A DNA stretch of 64,000 bases, taken from the NCBI GenBank assembly GCA_964059195.1, contig CAXKWD010000006.1, positions 178,744,825 through 178,808,824 of the forward strand. The letters run 5' to 3'. Made by a program: the position numbers and the translations under genes. The first letter of the stretch is position 1. Each line of letters begins with the position of its first letter. Shown piece by piece: positions 48,565-62,200 of the stretch. This DNA comes from Ectobius pallidus. Taxonomy: Eukaryota > Arthropoda > Insecta > Blattodea > Ectobiidae. The notes under the pieces were generated by a model, which saw only the letters and a program-made list of their open reading frames with translations, did not search any database and was not told where the DNA came from.

Positions 48565-48900
48565 ATAAGGTTTCAGCTGTCTATAATAATAAGAGGAAGT
48601 GTTTGTCTTTCTTTCTGTCTGTGTGCACGATGTCCAGTGAAAACTACTAAATGCAGAGATCTGAATGAATTAGACCTAAATGGGCAAACATTGTTCAATT
48701 TGGATGGAACACTATGCAGGGGGTTTTCTGGGCCAGGGAACACTGATCTGAGGTTGTCTTGACCAAGCGGCGCTTTCGGATTTTTAGCCGTTTCATTATA
48801 ATAATTAATCGTTTTGTTTTTTAATGGTACGCACGTAGCTGTTTTATTATTTTGCTCTTAGTTTTAATAAATCATCGCGGGCACGTGCTAGTTGGCTATA
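48565..48900 (-). repeat. 'CCCGCGGC' dispersed repeat, minus copy
   Basis: The right edge reads ATCGCGGGCACGTGCTAG, the inverse of the family start. The left edge carries TCTATAATAATAAGAGGAAGTG, the inverse of the family tail. Confidence 0.65.
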
Positions 48901-50519
48901 AACGTGGTGAAGCCTAACAGGATTTTTAATTTCAGCATTCATCATTTCCCATTTGTGAGTCCTACAATTGCGTTATTGGTATTTAATCTAATTTAATTTC
49001 AGCAGGTTATAGGTTATTTCTAAAAGATACGGTAGGTCATGGATATGTCAAAACATGTGGCACATCCAGCCAATGAAAAGACCGACCACGTTTGTGCAAC
49101 CAACCAATCAAAACGGAGTTTGCAGATTTCCGCAACTGTTGCCAACATACTCGTGAAGGAACCCCTTCAGCTAGAGCTCTACAACTTCACTCAAGCTATT
49201 TTATTTTTAAGGGATAAAATAGCCTACTTACAACTTGTTAGCCGGAAACTTGAAGTATCCGGGTTTCTTTAATTTAATTCCATTTTCATCATAAAATTAA
49301 TAGGAATGATAATATCCTACTGTTGGCTGTTCTGACGGCCCACGTGCTCGTCCGATCCGGAAGCAAATAGACGTACCGTATAAGATTTATTTGGTAGCAA
49401 TTTTTTTTTGAAGCAGGTGGGTTTATGTTTGATTGCATGTATGAAATTAACAACACTAAGAGTGGATTTTTAGTATCTTTTTATTTACTTCGCGTTTCTG
49501 TCGATTTCGCGAATCCTTCCTCGTTTAATAATGCCTGGATGCCAGCCTTAACCTGAAGTACCTTATGACTAGAACTAAGTGTAATGCTGCTATTTCCTGG
49601 TAGTAATGTTCCGTGGTGTTTTTTTTTTTTTTTTTTTTTTAAGTATTTAGCTTATTTATTTAAATGTTGTAATCAAAACTCGAGCCAAAATGCCATGTTT
49701 TAGTGTAGATTCGCATTTGACCTTGGTTTTGACAGGAGATCTTGGCCTACTTGGAAGTCCTGGCATGGCCCGTGACTGAACATGGGTAATACAGGTAACT
49801 ATAGTAGAGAGGAATGTTTGTAACATTGTTAATTATTTGCCACCATATTTTAAAATTTAAAATTTTCGCGAAAGATAGATACTTATTGCTTGCTAAGCTC
49901 TGTCCACTCTCATGTGCTCTCCAATGCGATGACCCACTCACCTTAGACTTCATTCCTTCCCCTGGCTATCAAGCAGCTCACTATTCACTGTGCCCCTTGT
50001 ACCAAATCATTAAAGTTCTCTAAAAGCCGTATACACACAGGGCCAACCAACCCATTTGTTGGCCTTGTGTGTAGGGGAGAAATTAGAGCCATCGAATTCG
50101 TTGGCCTTGGTTCAGGTTTGGAATTCTGGTAGTAACATCAAAAGGTTGGCGTTGGGTCCCCTCTCCCGGTGTAAACATAGCATAGTGTAGAATCCCTTGG
50201 TTTGATGTGGACGAGAGGTTGAATGCCAACGCATTGGCAAACCAACATTCACCTCAGTGCATTGGTTGTCTTTCGTTGGCCTTCATTGCTCCTGTGTGAA
50301 GGCGGCTAAACTCAAATAGAATTTTCACCTCACAGGCCAACGATTACGGTGGCGAAACCAGAGGTCCAAGTTTGAATCTCGCTTAAGACGTAAAATTGTA
50401 GGTTAGACCATAGGTAGGGTAAAGAATAACTGAGAGAAAGGAAGAAAAGAGGAAGAGAAGAGTACAAATAACTATTTTCTAGCGTTTGTACCACTCTCAC
50501 GTCTTGTTTGGCTGTCAGT
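48901..50519. other. Intergenic, nothing firmly recognised
   Basis: Contains a T-run at 49620-49640. A degenerate tRNA-like stretch at about 50330-50385 (AGTTTGAATCTCGC) is too weak to call as a SINE. Confidence 0.4.
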
Positions 50520-50880
50520 TCTTATTTATTGTTAATAGCGTTTAAAAGACAGCAGTTTCTTTCTGTAAACTCAAACGGCCCATATTTAAAAACCAAGATT
50601 CTCTTCATATTTTGTTGTGTGTCGTTCATTGGCGAGAAGAAGTGTTGACGAATGATACACTTCCTTTTATTCCGGGATTTGGTGGAAAGCAGCAAAATTT
50701 CAATAATACTTAGTTCCCAGAACAAACCAAATTGATGGTGGTGATGTAACGTCACTCAGCGAGAATGCTGGGTAAAGATGTTGACAAACGCAACCAAACC
50801 ATGCAAAGATTAAATTTGGCACATTTACAAAATGCAAGGAATTCAGTTTGCTTTGCTAAACATATCCTCATTGTTTTCAG
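50520..50880 (+). promoter_or_regulatory. ADI1 5' flank; splice acceptor just before the ATG
   Basis: The start codon is immediately preceded by CTCATTGTTTTCAG|T, which reads as a 3' splice site. The mRNA may therefore have a non-coding leader exon upstream that I could not locate. Parts of this flank (GATTCTCTTCAT, GGCACATTT..CAAAA) recur at 51515-51825 inside the first intron. Confidence 0.4.
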
Positions 50881-50881
50881 T

Positions 50882-51004
50882 ATGGTTCGAGCTTGGTACA
50901 TGGACTCTTCAGAAGAAGATCAGAGATTGGAGCACCACAGAAATCCCCCGCACTTCCTCCAACTCAACGACTTGTACAAGATAACAGGAGTGGAATACTT
51001 TCAG
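50882..51004 (+). CDS. ADI1: ADI1 exon 1 (coding)
   Basis: ATG at 50882, [15 protein letters not shown] to VEYFQ, donor CAG|GTAATT. The longer ORF upstream reads through an apparent acceptor and is not used. Confidence 0.9.
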
Positions 51005-53170
51005 GTAATTATATCATACGGAAGAGTCTTGAACTTTTCCGACAATCCATATTATCCATGGGCTGTCTCAAGATTTTTCCTTGTCTTACCACAATTTGAA
51101 AAAACCCCCTCCCGTACAACATAATTATTGTGTGATAAGTAGGAAACTGTTCTGTACATTCGGTGGTGTTTTTAATTAACTTATTACATGAGTAAAAATG
51201 AGCGTAAAAGTCAAGAACATCGTGTAATGTCAACTGACAGATCTTTATTTATTATAATAAAAATATTTTAAAAGTATTTAATACCTATTTAAACAATATA
51301 AACTAAACTAAATTCTGTGGCTCTACATCCCTGAACAGACCAGGCCTACCACCTGACCGCTGCATCATCTTTCATAGACAGATGGCAGGATTGGGGGCCA
51401 TGTGGTCAGTATGCCAACACCCATGGCTGTTAACGGTGGTTTCTATGACCGGAGCCGCTACTTCTCTATCAAGTAGCTCCTCAATTTGGTAAAATCCCAC
51501 AGTTGCAGACCTGTTTTTTAGAACCGAGATTCTCTTCATAAAACACTTAATATCACACGTGTTTTGTTATAGATAGTTATGTGGAGAGGAGATGTTGTCT
51601 CGGCGAATGATTCGATCCGACCCTCCCACCCTAAATGATACCCTTTCTTTTATATCACGATCTAGCAAAAACTTGCTTGTTCTCCGCCATTTTTCTGACC
51701 TCGTATTATAAAGAAACTCGTGATTGGACGTTGGAGGTTTGAACTGCTAAACGAGCTATGATTGTGGGTGAACAGGCTGACAAACCTTGCTGCAGATATA
51801 AGATGGCACATTTTCAAAACCTACAAACAGTGTATCGTACATTATTCGAAAATGCAAGGGTGCTTCACTACAGCTACCACTTCCGCTTCGCGCACTTAAC
51901 TATGTGGTTAGTGTTATACCTCGCTCAGAAACAAAAAAAACATCAAACAGTCTGTGGAAATGTGAATATCGCATGAATGGGTTTGCGCCATTGGGATTAT
52001 GCCCTCAATTTGAATCAAGAGGCTGAGTGCACCCTGTTCCAGACTTCCCTACCTCAGAAAAATCCAAGGATCGAACCCAGGCCTACAGATCGGTGGTCAG
52101 TGATGCTAACTTCAAGACCATGCCAGCGGTATTTTAACAATATAAAAGTGACAATGTTTTGTTGCTGAGCCACTTCTTACCTTAATGCAAGAAAGACAGT
52201 TGGTATCCTGCTTTGCTCAGAATTATAATATGGCTGGCGTGTTTTATGCGTAATAAAAATGAATTGAAAGTAGGTAAAAATACTTGAAAAAGTTTTAAAT
52301 ACGACTAGTTTCACCTCTTAATCAATTCTTTTAACGAAAGTAAGTACTTGTTGATTTGCAAAAAAGGAAAATTGTAATGTCGAGCAGATAGGTCTCTCTG
52401 GTTGGTGTTCGACTTGAGTTAACGTTTGTGCATATCGGTTGAGAATGCCTTGGGTGCTGCAGATGACAGTAAATATAAGTAAGTTGGCAATAATGAAGTG
52501 TAATGTAAGGCACGAAATGAGATACAAAATGTCAATTAAAATCTTGAATCATTTATAGAATTTTGCATTAGAACTAAGTTATGGTGAAGTTTGGAAAAAA
52601 TAAATACAAAAGGATTAAAGCAAATACTTTGAACTCCATGTCATAAAAACTATCACTTCTAAGGATCTAAAAATTTATTTAGGGCCTGGATTACACAGAC
52701 CATATTAGAATTAAAATATGTTAAATTAAGAAAAAAAAAATATTTTGACCAATTGGGTTTTTGACCTAACAGTAATAAGTGTCAGTGTGAAAGTATATCA
52801 TAGACTATTGCATTCATACGCTGTGTATTCAATGTTGACCAGAAACCTTGGATATCGACCAATCATGATCATTTATCTGATAAAAAGTCAGCTCGTTACT
52901 GGACACTTAAGGCATTAACGTGTCATTATTAAATATATCAGAAGCTGCCAGTGAATAGAATAAAGATACATTATTTTATACAATGTAACTTGTTTGGAAA
53001 TTGAAATTAATATGAATATCTATTGATTAGAAACAGAATTTTGATTCGGTGCAAGCTAGTTTGTGTGCTTTTATAGCATTCTGATGGAAGCAACTGCCAC
53101 GGCGCTGTCCATCTTGTGATGCGCGCTATTGGTAGCATTGGTAACTTGGATCGATCTAACAGGTGACAGA

Positions 53171-53220
<50 letters not shown>

Positions 53221-56200
53221 ACCTTTCTTCAACATTACAATCTGTTCTATAATGAACAATAAGTAATAATGATGCAAGAATGAACATGTTACAAATATAG
53301 CCCAGTGGCTAATATTTGTATAACATAACAAATTTGTTTGACATTTAATTAAATCTGTAGATCAAGTCCAAAACTCTATTTCTATTGAGCCTACACGTGT
53401 TTGTCCCATTGTTCAGGAGATTCACTGCATATGAATTGGGGTGTTTGTTTAGACGATTCTGGTAGGTCATACTGTATTTACTTATTTCCTGTTTTACTGT
53501 TGGTATTTCAAGATCTTGATAAATATATTTGTTACTGATGTACCAGGGAATTTTACCAATAGTTCGTATCGTTTTGGATTGGAAACGTTCTAGAATTTCT
53601 ATGTTGGAGTTGCTTGATGTACCCCAAAGTTGAATTCCATATGTCCATATTGGTTTAAGGATACATTTGTAAATTAGAAGTTTGTTCGTAGTTAACAACT
53701 CTGACTTGGGTCCTAGGAGCCAATACAATTTGCTGAATTTTAGATTTAGTTGTTTGCGTTTGGTACTTATATGCTTTTTCCAGGTCAAACGACGATCAAG
53801 ATGGATACCCAAATATTTAACTTCTTCTGACTGAGGTAGAGTCTTACCATTGATTCTTACTGGAGGGCAAGTGCCTCGTCTTAACGTGAAAGTTACATGT
53901 AGACTCTTATCTTCATTAATTTTTATTCTCCATTTTTTAAACCAAGTCTCCAATTTAATTAGGTAATCTTGTATGTGTTGTGACGCTGTGGTTAAATCTT
54001 CATGGACTGCTAAAACTGCTGTATCATCAGCAAAAGTGGCTATAGTTGTCGGTACATCTATGGGCAAATCTGCAGTGTACAGTAAATACAACATAGGACC
54101 AAGGACACTTCCTTGTGGAATTCCAGAGTTGATAGGGTAAAGATCCGATAGGCTGTCTTCAAATTTAACTTGAAAGAATCTTTTTTCTAGGTATGATTGC
54201 AGAATACTATAAAAAGAATGGGGTAAGAACTTTTTTATTTTGAATAGCAATCCAGTATGCCATACTTTATCAAAAGCTTGGCTAACATCAAGAAATGCTG
54301 CTGAACAGTATTCTTTATTTTCAAATGCATTGTGAATGACATCTGTTACTCTATGCACTTGTTCTATGGTTGAGTGCTGTGCTTGAAATCCAAATTGATG
54401 GTCGGGAATTATGTCAGTAAGGAGTGGTTTAAGTCTGGCCAGGAGTATTTTCTCAAACAATTTAGAAATAACAGGCAATAAACTTATAGGTCTGTAAGAT
54501 TTAACTTCATTTGGAGGTTTTCCTGCTTTATGGATGAGGATAATTTGTGATATTTTCCAAGCTCCTGGATAGTACCCCGACCTTATTATTGCATTAAATA
54601 CGAATGCAATAAAAATCATAGCTTTATATGGCAGTTCTTTCAAGATACGACCAGTTATTAGATCATAACCAGGAGCCTTATTAGGATTCAAATTATTTTC
54701 TATAGTTTTTCTGACCTCTCTTGGAGATACTGACTGAATCGGTAGAGACATTTGGAAAGGGGCTTGAAGGTACTGATCTATCTCAGTCTCATCGTCTTGT
54801 GCCATTGAAGGAAATGGCTGGAATACTTGTGATAAATGGGTGACAAATAACATAGCTTTTTCATCACAGCTTCTAGCCCAAGTGCCATCTTCTTTATTAA
54901 TTGGTGGTATGGGGTCTGTAGGTCTTTTCAATTTCTTTGTAGCTCTCCATAAAGAATAATCACTAGCTTCGAGAGGCGTTAGATTTTCCAGATATTCTTG
55001 GATGGATTGGTTTTTCATTGTTTGTATGAGCCTTTTTAGTTCTTGGGAAGCTCTGTTGAATCGCCTTTTATCTTCAGGATATCTGTGGTTCTGCCATATT
55101 CTTCTTAACTTACGACGTTCTTCTATTTTTTCTTTAACACATGATGGGTACTGATTTACAGGAGGCAGTTTTAGATTTAAATTTGGAGTGGCTTCCCATG
55201 CAGCAGATTGAATCGACTTTGTTAAATTGCTTACTGCGTCTTCTATTTCTTCAGATGTTTTGAGACTGATTTTCAATGTGATTCTTTCTTGTAAGATATC
55301 TCGGAAAGACTCCCAATCAGTTCGTCTATTGCAGAGAGTGAGAGGTCTCTGCCTGAGTATTACTTCTGCGTTCAATGACATCATAACTGGAGAATGATCA
55401 GACGATAAATCAAAAAGGGATTCTATGTGCAGATAATTCTGTGAAATACCCTTTGTTATGAAAAAGTCCAATAGATCTGGTATTTTACTTGTATCAGAAG
55501 GCCAGTAAGTGGGTTCACCAGTAGATAAGATTTCTAAATTATTATTAGTGATTGCACGATACAGCTGTCTTCCACGGGTTGTGATCAGTCGTGATCCCCA
55601 GTGAGTGTGTTTTGCATTCCAATCTCCACCTGCTACAAATTTTGAACCCAAAGTTCTAAAGAAGTTTTCAAATTCCTGGGAATTGATTTTATGTTTAGGT
55701 GGACAATAAGTAGAAGAAATAGTTATTGGCCCGAGAGCAGTATCAACTTTTATGCTAGTAGCTTGCAGGAAATCTTGACAATGTTTAGGCAATTCGTAAT
55801 GTCTAATAGAATTTTTAATTATGATTGCCGTACCACCATGGGCATTTCCTGAAGGATGGTTTGTTGTATAGGTAACATATCCTCGAAATCTAGCATAGTT
55901 TTTCTCTGTAAATCTTGTTTCTGAAATGAGTGTTATATCAATTTTGTTCATTTTTATAAATAATTCTAATTCTTGTCTACGTTCAGACAAGCCGTTGGCA
56001 TTCCAAGAGGAAATATTTAGAGTTTTAGCCATTTTATTTTCCATTGGCGATGGCTTTGATTAGATCGAACATGCGATCCATCATTTTATCAATAACTTTC
56101 TCTATGGTTTTTTCAAACCTAGAGAACATTTGTTCCATTGCAGTGATGATGTTAATTGACTGCTGTGGCTCTTGCCACTGAGAACTTCCCTTAACAGCTT

Positions 56201-59200
56201 CTACATAAGTTTTGTCTGAAGTAGTGGTACTCGGATGTTCATTAGTTGGAACTTGCGTTACCGTTGTTGTTAGAGGTTGTTTGGACACGGTTTTTTCCCT
56301 CAGTGGTTCAAATGTCTTTTGTTTATATTCCCTATAAGTTTTACATCCTCTGTAACTGGCTGGATGGTTCTCACTACAATTTACACAAATTGGTGGAGTT
56401 TCGGGTTTTTTACGGCAAGTTGTTGTTGGGTGATCTTCGCCGCACTTGACGCACCTAAACGGCCGATTGCAGTGATTTTTTGTATGTCCAAACCGTTGAC
56501 ATCTCTTGCATTGCACAATTTCACGTTTTTTGTAAGGGGGTTCAAATGTTACCAAAGTATGAAATAAGTGCTTTATATCAAATATTGTCTTGTTGTTGGG
56601 TGCAGGTTCCAAGTCAATGAAAAAGAGAGGCAGAGGCTCTTTTGTTACTCTATGTAGTATGTTAGTAATGTTCCTGACTACATGGCCTAGTGCCTTTAGT
56701 TCCTCTTTTATAATATTTACATCTTCACTGTGATGCATACCTCTGAGAACTACTCGGTAAGCACGCTCATGTTTTAACTGGTACGTATAATGACTAATGT
56801 CGTTTTTCAGGAAACATTCTCTTATTATTTTATAGCTTTCTATATCTATTGGCATCAGTTTGACGAGATGCCCTGCTCTCAATGTAGTCAGTGTATATTT
56901 GTCATTGGCAACTATGCCACTCATTACTTTCTTGAATTCTTGTATATTAACAATACCTGTTACAAAAATAGGTTCTGGTTTTGGTATGCGTACTTCCAGT
57001 GTAGGCCTACTGTTTGTGTTATCATCTTGTGCTGAGTCATCAGTCAGTGAGGAAAATCTATTTGAAACTGGTACTGTATAGTTTACATTTGAGGTATCAG
57101 CTAAATTTCTCCTATGGCCTTTGGAGTGTGGGACCTTATCCTGTTGCCATTGTTCGTCTGGCAGTGAGCTCGAGTGCATTGTAGGAGCAGTGCACAAGCG
57201 CTTTGAAGCTGAATTTGGTGAATGAGGATTTTCATGATGTAACTCACTATCCATGTCTTGATTCATTTCATATTCACTTGAATCATCGGTATGCAATTCC
57301 AGACTGTTGGGATTTGTTACATTTGCATTATAAGTAAATTTTGGAGCACGAATGTAATGATTGCTCATAGCGCGAGTTTCTTCCATTTGAGTATTGTCAG
57401 ATGTATTTGCTTTCAACATTATTGTGGCGGAGTTCACTGCCTTATGGCGTATGGTATTTATTTTTATTACCTACTGCTACCAACACAGTAGGCAATGTCT
57501 TCAACAATCAGTCTCTTTAGGAGGCCTTTACTCCACAAACAAGAAAAATATATGGAAAAATATCAACACTAAAATTAATGAAAACAGTCTTTAACCCACA
57601 AGAAAGTTATTGCAAACACTCACACATTGAAACCAGTAGAAAAGCAACACTTTACAATCACGAATATAAATTTCAAACCTTTATATACAGGAAAAACCTA
57701 TATAATAACACAGCACATTCCACAATTGAAACCAACTGAAAAACCATGGCCTCCTTCAATGTTTGTGACAGAATATTGACAAAAAAGTAAGAAAATTATT
57801 ATTTGCAATAGCTGTTACATTTTACTCAAGGAATAGTTTTAATAAATCCTACTCAAAATCTTGCAAGTTTCTTGATAGATTTGCAAGATGATGAAACTCG
57901 TAAGTAAGTTAGTAATAATCTTGAGTGGGATTTATCAAGAATGAAATGTAACGCTTTATATAAATAATAATAATAATTACTTTCTAACTTGTGCTGTGTG
58001 ATCAGATGTTACCAACAGTTCAAACCTAAGCTAACAGCAGAACAGAATAAAAGCTCACGAACTGGCTTGCACCAAATCGAAATTGTGTTTTTAATCAATG
58101 CACATTAATTTTTTTTTCTCCAATTTCCAAACAAGTTATGTTGTATAAAATAATGTGTTTTTATCATGTTCATTGGCAGCATGTGACATATTAACCACTG
58201 TTCAGTGATACCTTATGTTTCCACTAATGAACTGATGTTTTAACAGATAAAATCGCATCCTTGTGTTCCTAGCAAGCATATTATAAAATAAAGACCATGG
58301 TTGGTTGATATCTGAAGCATTAATAAACATTATACGTGTAGGGATCGTACTTTTTGGTAACAGCAATAAGCACGAAATTTTACAAAACAGCTTTCCTCTG
58401 CTATATTTAGCTTTGTACATGCGTAAAATACCAATATCAAGCAAATTGAATTCACGAAATAGGTTATCATGTAATTTGTTCGATTGTGCATACTAATTTC
58501 ACTTTAAGTTCAAAGTAGTTGTAAACAAAGCCACATGACAAGGGAGCGCCTCATTGGCTGGTGGACGTTTGCTGCTTAGTATGCACACTCTTGCTCTTAA
58601 TAAAATAGTTCGGTTCAAACCGAACCTTTTTGTGCTATTTTCGTGCAGAGAAATATAAAAACACGTTTTTGAAACAAAATTAATTTGGTCAGATTTACCT
58701 GACGCATAATAACTAAGTGAACTAACTAAACCGTTACAACAGAATGTAAATAGTAGGCGTTTACGACGGCTATGCGCATGCTCATGCACGCCATCATGGA
58801 ATGAACATGCCACAGCCCCCTCCCAAGAAATGGGTAAGAGCTGCTGAATGTGCGTTCATTTATTTATTTATATCGGCTGTAGAAAAGTGAACAACATTCA
58901 AACAGGGCAGAAGAGGGCAGCCAACATTACAAAATGAGAGTAATTTTTTATACTCATTATCTTCTTGTTAACTGTCTATGACTTTCTTAATTACTAATTT
59001 TGTACAGATGTATTGATCTTTGCAAAATAACTACAACATTTTTCAAGAATGGTGCATGTGATAAAAAAAATAATTTTAAAAGTAAATACAATACTATTGA
59101 GAACACTGGAATATACCAAATCCTCATTCCGTTTCTTTCCACGTCGGGTAAACCACCTTTGAACTTAAAGTGAAAATAGAATAAATAAGGCACAAAATGC

Positions 59201-62200
59201 ACCCCTTCCATATTATAAAGTGAGAAATAGGCTATGTATAAAAATATCATTCAAGATCATATTATTTTGCTGTAATGTGATTTTTTCCTTCATTTCTTAT
59301 AGCATGCTTCCTTTTCTGCTATTTCTATGCCAAGTTTGGGATGCTGTTTGTTTGTGGCAAAGAGGGTAGATTAAACACATTTCATATTTTATCCACAGTA
59401 ATTGGCACTTGTTAGGTTATGTACATGCCCACTTCTTCACTTTTTTTCTTTCATTTCGCATTTTTTTTAGCAACAAACTTAGTTTATACGAATTCTATAG
59501 GTTTTAAAGAACATTATAACCTCAGATTCCGAAAAAGAACACAGAGTGGCGTGCAGAGTGCCTTAGCATCCCCGTAAGGATAATTGTATTTTGCAAATCA
59601 GAAGGAAGTTAATACCAAAATAAGACATTTATTTTACCAAAAAATACGGTGTGTACTTAGTGGTCATATCAAATACACGATGTATGAATGTAAGAGTTCA
59701 TAATTACAGTTTTTATTTTTTCTGCAGCTGAATGCTGAAGATCCTGTAAGTGATGAAAAACTGGAGAAGATAAAACAACAAAGGAATTACTCGTATGAGG
59801 ATCAGATCACGTGCTCCAAGGAATGTCTCCCGAACTACGAGGAAAAAGTGAGTAATATTTTACAGTGCACGTCACCTGTTGCGATCACTTTGGGGCGCAT
59901 CTAGTCTGATAATATTAACCGACTGATAACAGTAGCGGAAGGAATTAAATGAAGGTATTTATTCATATATAAGATAATACACTAGAAAACACGTAAGAGT
60001 GTTTTTGGAAGTCTATACTGATCTGTGGCCAACAGCGTGTATCAAAACATCTAACACCCAAAAAGCTGCTGCTTAACTGTGGGGTGAAACATTTTATTGC
60101 TTAAAAGAGAAAGTTAGGTAATGCCACCCCCTCGAACTGGTCATTTTGTGAGCTGGGAACAGGATTGCTACCTCCAGTACAACACAATACAGTTGAGTTA
60201 GAAACGAAACCCTTAGAAATCAAAATTTTGTACGACTACAGTGCTTGGAAATAAAACTGCAAAAAGGAAAATGTGATTACATAAACCAAATAAAACATCC
60301 GTATTGGTCCCAATTTCCACCAAGTCATATACAATAAAAGATGCGTTTAAAATATTTGATCACAGTAAACAGCATTTTTTCAATGTATGAGTATTAATCT
60401 GTACGGGACTTCATAAAACTGATAACATTACCTGACTGATAACATTATCCGCGATTACATTAAGCGGCATTGCTGTTTCATTTCAAACTCAATGAAATTT
60501 TACACACTTAGCCTTTAAAACATGAGGAAAAGGACTGTCAACATTTCATTTTGAAGGGAAAAAGTATTGTACTCTTATTTAATGCTCTTGATATTACATG
60601 ACGTAATGTATGCGGTTGCTATGCATGGACAAACTCCTTTGCTCGAGAAAGAATGTTATGATTCATTGCTTAAGTAACATTGGCAAATCAGTCAGTATGT
60701 ATAGAGGAAGAATGTTTGTCTGTTTCAATCAATCAATATTTAATTTGCCAAGGGCATCAGGAAGATTATTTAGACCATATAAAATACAATCAATACAAAT
60801 ACAATTATAAACATAGAATGAAATACAAATTAATATGAATTGATAAGGTATGCAATAGGATGTTAACAGAAGAGTCAAAAAATTCCTTTAGATCATAAAA
60901 GGGATTTTCTGTTAGCCAGCGTTGCAAGATGTTTTTAAATCTATTGAAGTGGAAGTCATGTGACCCTTGTGGTAACTTGTTGAACATGGCAATGGCATTC
61001 GAGCTAAAGTCACCTTGTGCAATAGGTAACTCGATTGATAAACCTTTGACTTGTGATGAGCTGGTTAATATATATACATCTGTTAAAAAGTGCATCACAA
61101 CGAGAGCACTGTGTGTATACCATAGGACGTTATACTGTTAAAGAATAATGCATAATAGTTTTTAAGGTACGAGTACGGTATAAAGAGCTTTAGGTGTCTT
61201 TTAATAAATAAACGACCCTCGAAAGTTTAGTGCGTATCACATTTATGTGTAGCTCCCATGAGAATTTAGTGTCCAATAGAATTCCTAATAATTTTATTTG
61301 TGGCTGAATTTTCATTTATAGGATCCCACAGTGAAAATAATATACAGGGTGTCCGGGAAAGACCTGACGAAAAAGAAAAAGAAATAATTATATATCTGAA
61401 ACTATTGCATTTATTGACGTGATGTTTTCACGGTTACAAAGAGAAACACGATGAGTTTTAATAAGCCTCTATGTGAGCACCATTTGTGGCCCGATATCAA
61501 TTTCGTGCCACACACGCAAAAGCATCTCCGGTGTGACTAGTGCTATTGCATCGTAGATTCGGCCACGCAAATCTGCATTATCGGTCACAGGCATGCGATA
61601 CATTTTGTCTTTCACAAAACCCCAGAGAAAGAAATCCAGTGGGGTCATGTCAGGTGACCTTGGTGGCCATGGTGTAGGTCTTTCTCTCCCATGAACTGTG
61701 GCTTTTGGCATTTGCAGTTGTCTTGCCGCCTCACGAATGGATTTCCTCGGGCTTCTTACAAAAGCATCCCGTACCCTTCCAATGTCATTGTCGTTTATGC
61801 GCGATTTCTTTGCCTTTTACTGCTGACTCAACATTACCTATCTCCAGAAATTGCTTGTGCCAATGAAGGATGCTGTTTCGGGCAGGAGGATTTCGGACTT
61901 TGTCTGTTTGGAAACGACGTTGTAGCCTACGCACAACTTGCATTCCCAGTTCTCAGAATAAGACTGACTACACACGCTGCGCAGAACAAGCTTTTTCTCG
62001 TTTCTCCTCGTGCAACAACAATGTGCATGCTCATGCGCATTACGGGATGCTACAAAACAAAACTTTTTGTGTTAGTCTTTCTAACTGTGAAAATACTGAG
62101 GCAGTAACTGTAATAGTTTCTGATATATAATTATTTCTTTTTCGTCAGGTCTTTCCCGGACACGGTGTATTTTGAGATTTGCCTAAATTTAGACAAAAAC

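Larger units (their letters stand above)
53175..57764 (-). mobile_element. Full-length Jockey-clade LINE
   Basis: A non-LTR retrotransposon of about 4.59 kb in the antisense orientation of ADI1 intron 1. In minus-strand order: a 5' UTR of about 327 bp (57764-57438), intact ORF1, intact ORF2 overlapping it by 11 nt, a 3' UTR of about 128 bp, and a poly(A) tail (43 T on the plus strand, 53174-53216). Both sides carry the identical 12-bp duplication GTGACAGAATAT. Complete ORFs, an unbroken tail and a perfect duplication indicate a recent insertion that could still be active. Confidence 0.95.
52840..58310. mobile_element. Fold-back MITE split by a LINE
   Basis: Left part 52840-53174 and right part 57777-58310 belong to one palindromic element. 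TATACAATGTAACTTGTTTGG at 52979 is mirrored near 58120-58145, and GGTGCAAGCTAGTTTG at 53048 near 58055-58070. The right part also carries a self-complementary centre (57820-57960, AAATCCTACTCAAAATCTTGC against its inverse). A shorter relative is at 31785-32340. Termini were judged by eye, and no target duplication was confirmed. Insertion of the LINE happened after this element was in place. Confidence 0.65.

Noticed and set aside
50765..50881. 39-residue N-terminal extension of ADI1
   Set aside because: Family members start at MV.AWYMD; the extension crosses an apparent splice acceptor.
56246..57594. Plus-strand ORFs over LINE ORF1 and leader
   Set aside because: No motifs; antisense to a coding frame with recognisable zinc knuckles.
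61691..62130. 138-codon and 86-codon plus-strand ORFs
   Set aside because: They lie antisense to the transposase relic inside a Tc1/mariner-type element.
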